DNA of 64,000 nt from Myxococcus virescens. GTDB lineage: Bacteria; Myxococcota; Myxococcia; Myxococcales; Myxococcaceae. Shown piece by piece: positions 63,218 through 64,000 of the stretch (its first letter is position 1; each line of letters starts with the position of its first letter). Position numbers and translations under genes: made by a program. The notes below the pieces were generated by a model that did no database searches, was not told the DNA's origin, and worked only from the letters and a program-made list of their open reading frames with translations. The stretch spans positions 186,001 through 250,000 of the forward strand of contig NZ_FNAJ01000002.1 of NCBI RefSeq assembly GCF_900101905.1. The letters are read 5' to 3'.

Positions 63218-64000
63218 ATGAAAGCGAAGATTCTGGCGGGCGCCGTTGCGGCGCTCATGTACGGAGGCGTTGCTGTTGCCAATGACGGCGACTGCCCGCC
63301 ACCGCAGGCCAGCACCAGCCAGGGCCAGCAGGACGCGATGGTGGCCCAGGCACAGCAGGAAGACCTGGGCGGTGATGACCTGCTGCAGGAGGACGACACC
63401 ATCATCCTGGAGACGGAGCCCGTTCCCGACGTCTCCGGTCAGCAGTCGCAGGGCAGCATGGGCATCGGCGGCAGCGGCCAGCAGCCCTCGAACGCGCAGG
63501 GCGAGGTCTACATGAACATGCCCGTCCGCTGCGAGCCGGTGGGCCAGCAGGGCACGGGCGGCAGCGGCCAGGAGTCCATGACGCCGCCTCCCGCCGCGCC
63601 CCAGGGCACGCATGACAGCGAGCAGCTCATGGTGCCGCCGGCGCAGCCGTTGGGCACGGGCGGCAGCGGGCAGCCTTCCTCGAAGCCTGTCTACCCGGAG
63701 CCGGAGTCCGCGTACCCGCCCCCGGAGGGCGCCACGGGCGGTAGCGGCATCGCCACGACGCCGCCTCCCTCCAACTTCCAGCCGTCGGCCGAGCGCGCCG
63801 AGCCGATGAAAGCGGAGAAGCACGAGGAAAAGAACAAGATCAAAGGCCTCTCGGTGATGCTGGGCGGTGGTGTGGAGGGTTACACCGGCGCGCTGGCTCC
63901 GCAGCTCAGCCCCGGTGCCACCGCGGGCGTGCGTGCCGCCATCAAGCCGTCCAAGGTGCTGGGCCTCGAGCTGGGCTACACGGGCGCGCTGAACAACATC
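63218..64000 (+). CDS. Exported GGSGQ-repeat protein with beta-barrel-like C-terminus (3' end outside window)
   Basis: Truncated at the window edge after about 260 residues. Signal peptide (KILAGAVAALMYGGVAVA) from the ATG at 63218, with GGAGG close before it. The next 170 residues are disordered and Gln/Gly/Pro-rich, with repeated GGSGQ-type units (GIGGSGQQPS, GTGGSGQES, GTGGSGQPSS). A short charged helix (ERAEPMKAEKHEEKNKIK) leads to GLSVMLGGGVEGYTGALAPQLSPGATAGV, which starts an outer-membrane beta-barrel pattern. Function unknown. Confidence 0.75.
   Translation, partial: MKAKILAGAVAALMYGGVAVANDGDCPPPQASTSQGQQDAMVAQAQQEDLGGDDLLQEDDTIILETEPVPDVSGQQSQGSMGIGGSGQQPSNAQGEVYMNMPVRCEPVGQQGTGGSGQESMTPPPAAPQGTHDSEQLMVPPAQPLGTGGSGQPSSKPVYPEPESAYPPPEGATGGSGIATTPPPSNFQPSAERAEPMKAEKHEEKNKIKGLSVMLGGGVEGYTGALAPQLSPGATAGVRAAIKPSKVLGLELGYTGALNNI

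Overview
The window is a 64 kb piece of high-GC chromosome (roughly 70% G+C, densely coding, no rRNA, tRNA, CRISPR or insertion sequence recognised) from a myxobacterium, most likely the genus Myxococcus. Three things point there: a traA-traB pair (outer-membrane exchange and kin recognition) with a MYXO-CTERM-like tail on TraA; an aglR-aglQ-aglS gliding-motor operon whose AglQ carries Asp at position 28, the residue known from the M. xanthus motor; and many lipoproteins and PAS/GAF sensor kinases.

Layout. 1-7.1 kb: a truncated TonB-dependent receptor with an AT-rich Fur-like site upstream, a small unknown protein, an SDR oxidoreductase, glucose-6-phosphate isomerase, and a tetR-sterol desaturase operon with a palindromic operator. 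7.4-15.3 kb: an M23 peptidase that overlaps a convergent dynamin-like GTPase gene, an amidinotransferase-like pair, an MBL-fold protein with a non-canonical metal motif, a DCC-lipase maturation factor fusion and an Ig-like lipoprotein. 15.3-20.3 kb: traB and traA (minus strand), then a DAC-fold (DisA-like) protein upstream of traA on the same strand. 20.4-26.6 kb: a second dynamin-like GTPase, a thioredoxin lipoprotein, and a luxR-metallophosphoesterase pair. 26.8-31.8 kb: a DUF3015-like lipoprotein with Ser/Glu/Gly repeats coupled to a DUF4105 protein. 31.8-42.1 kb: dienelactone hydrolase, a Gre-like factor without the acidic coiled-coil tip, a methyltransferase, a pterin-related operon (FolM/PTR1-like SDR, a FolB-cupin fusion, SDR, queuosine-precursor transporter), a three-gene PHA synthase operon, a Uma2-family protein, an SDR and queD. 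42.5-50.2 kb: a beta-helix lipoprotein, two overlapping kinase genes (the first without an ATPase domain), an MsrB-MsrA lipoprotein and an MshEN-type protein. 50.4-52.6 kb: aglRQS with a near-consensus promoter and a rho-independent terminator. 52.6-64 kb: a phosphoglycolate phosphatase-like HAD protein, a TPR lipoprotein and HupE/UreJ-like protein, a TM2 protein, a MASE1 hybrid kinase, an ABHD18-like hydrolase, a Lon-N-domain protein, glutamine-dependent NAD synthetase, and the start of a beta-barrel-like envelope protein.

Themes. Cell-surface social biology (TraAB, AglRQS, lipoproteins) sits beside ordinary metabolism. The most useful leads are the atypical base composition of the recognition half of traA, the FolM-like/FolB-cupin gene pair, the tip-less Gre-like factor, the kinase pair, and a 159-bp convergent gene overlap. 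All calls rest on reading the sequence; no database search or composition calculation was run.
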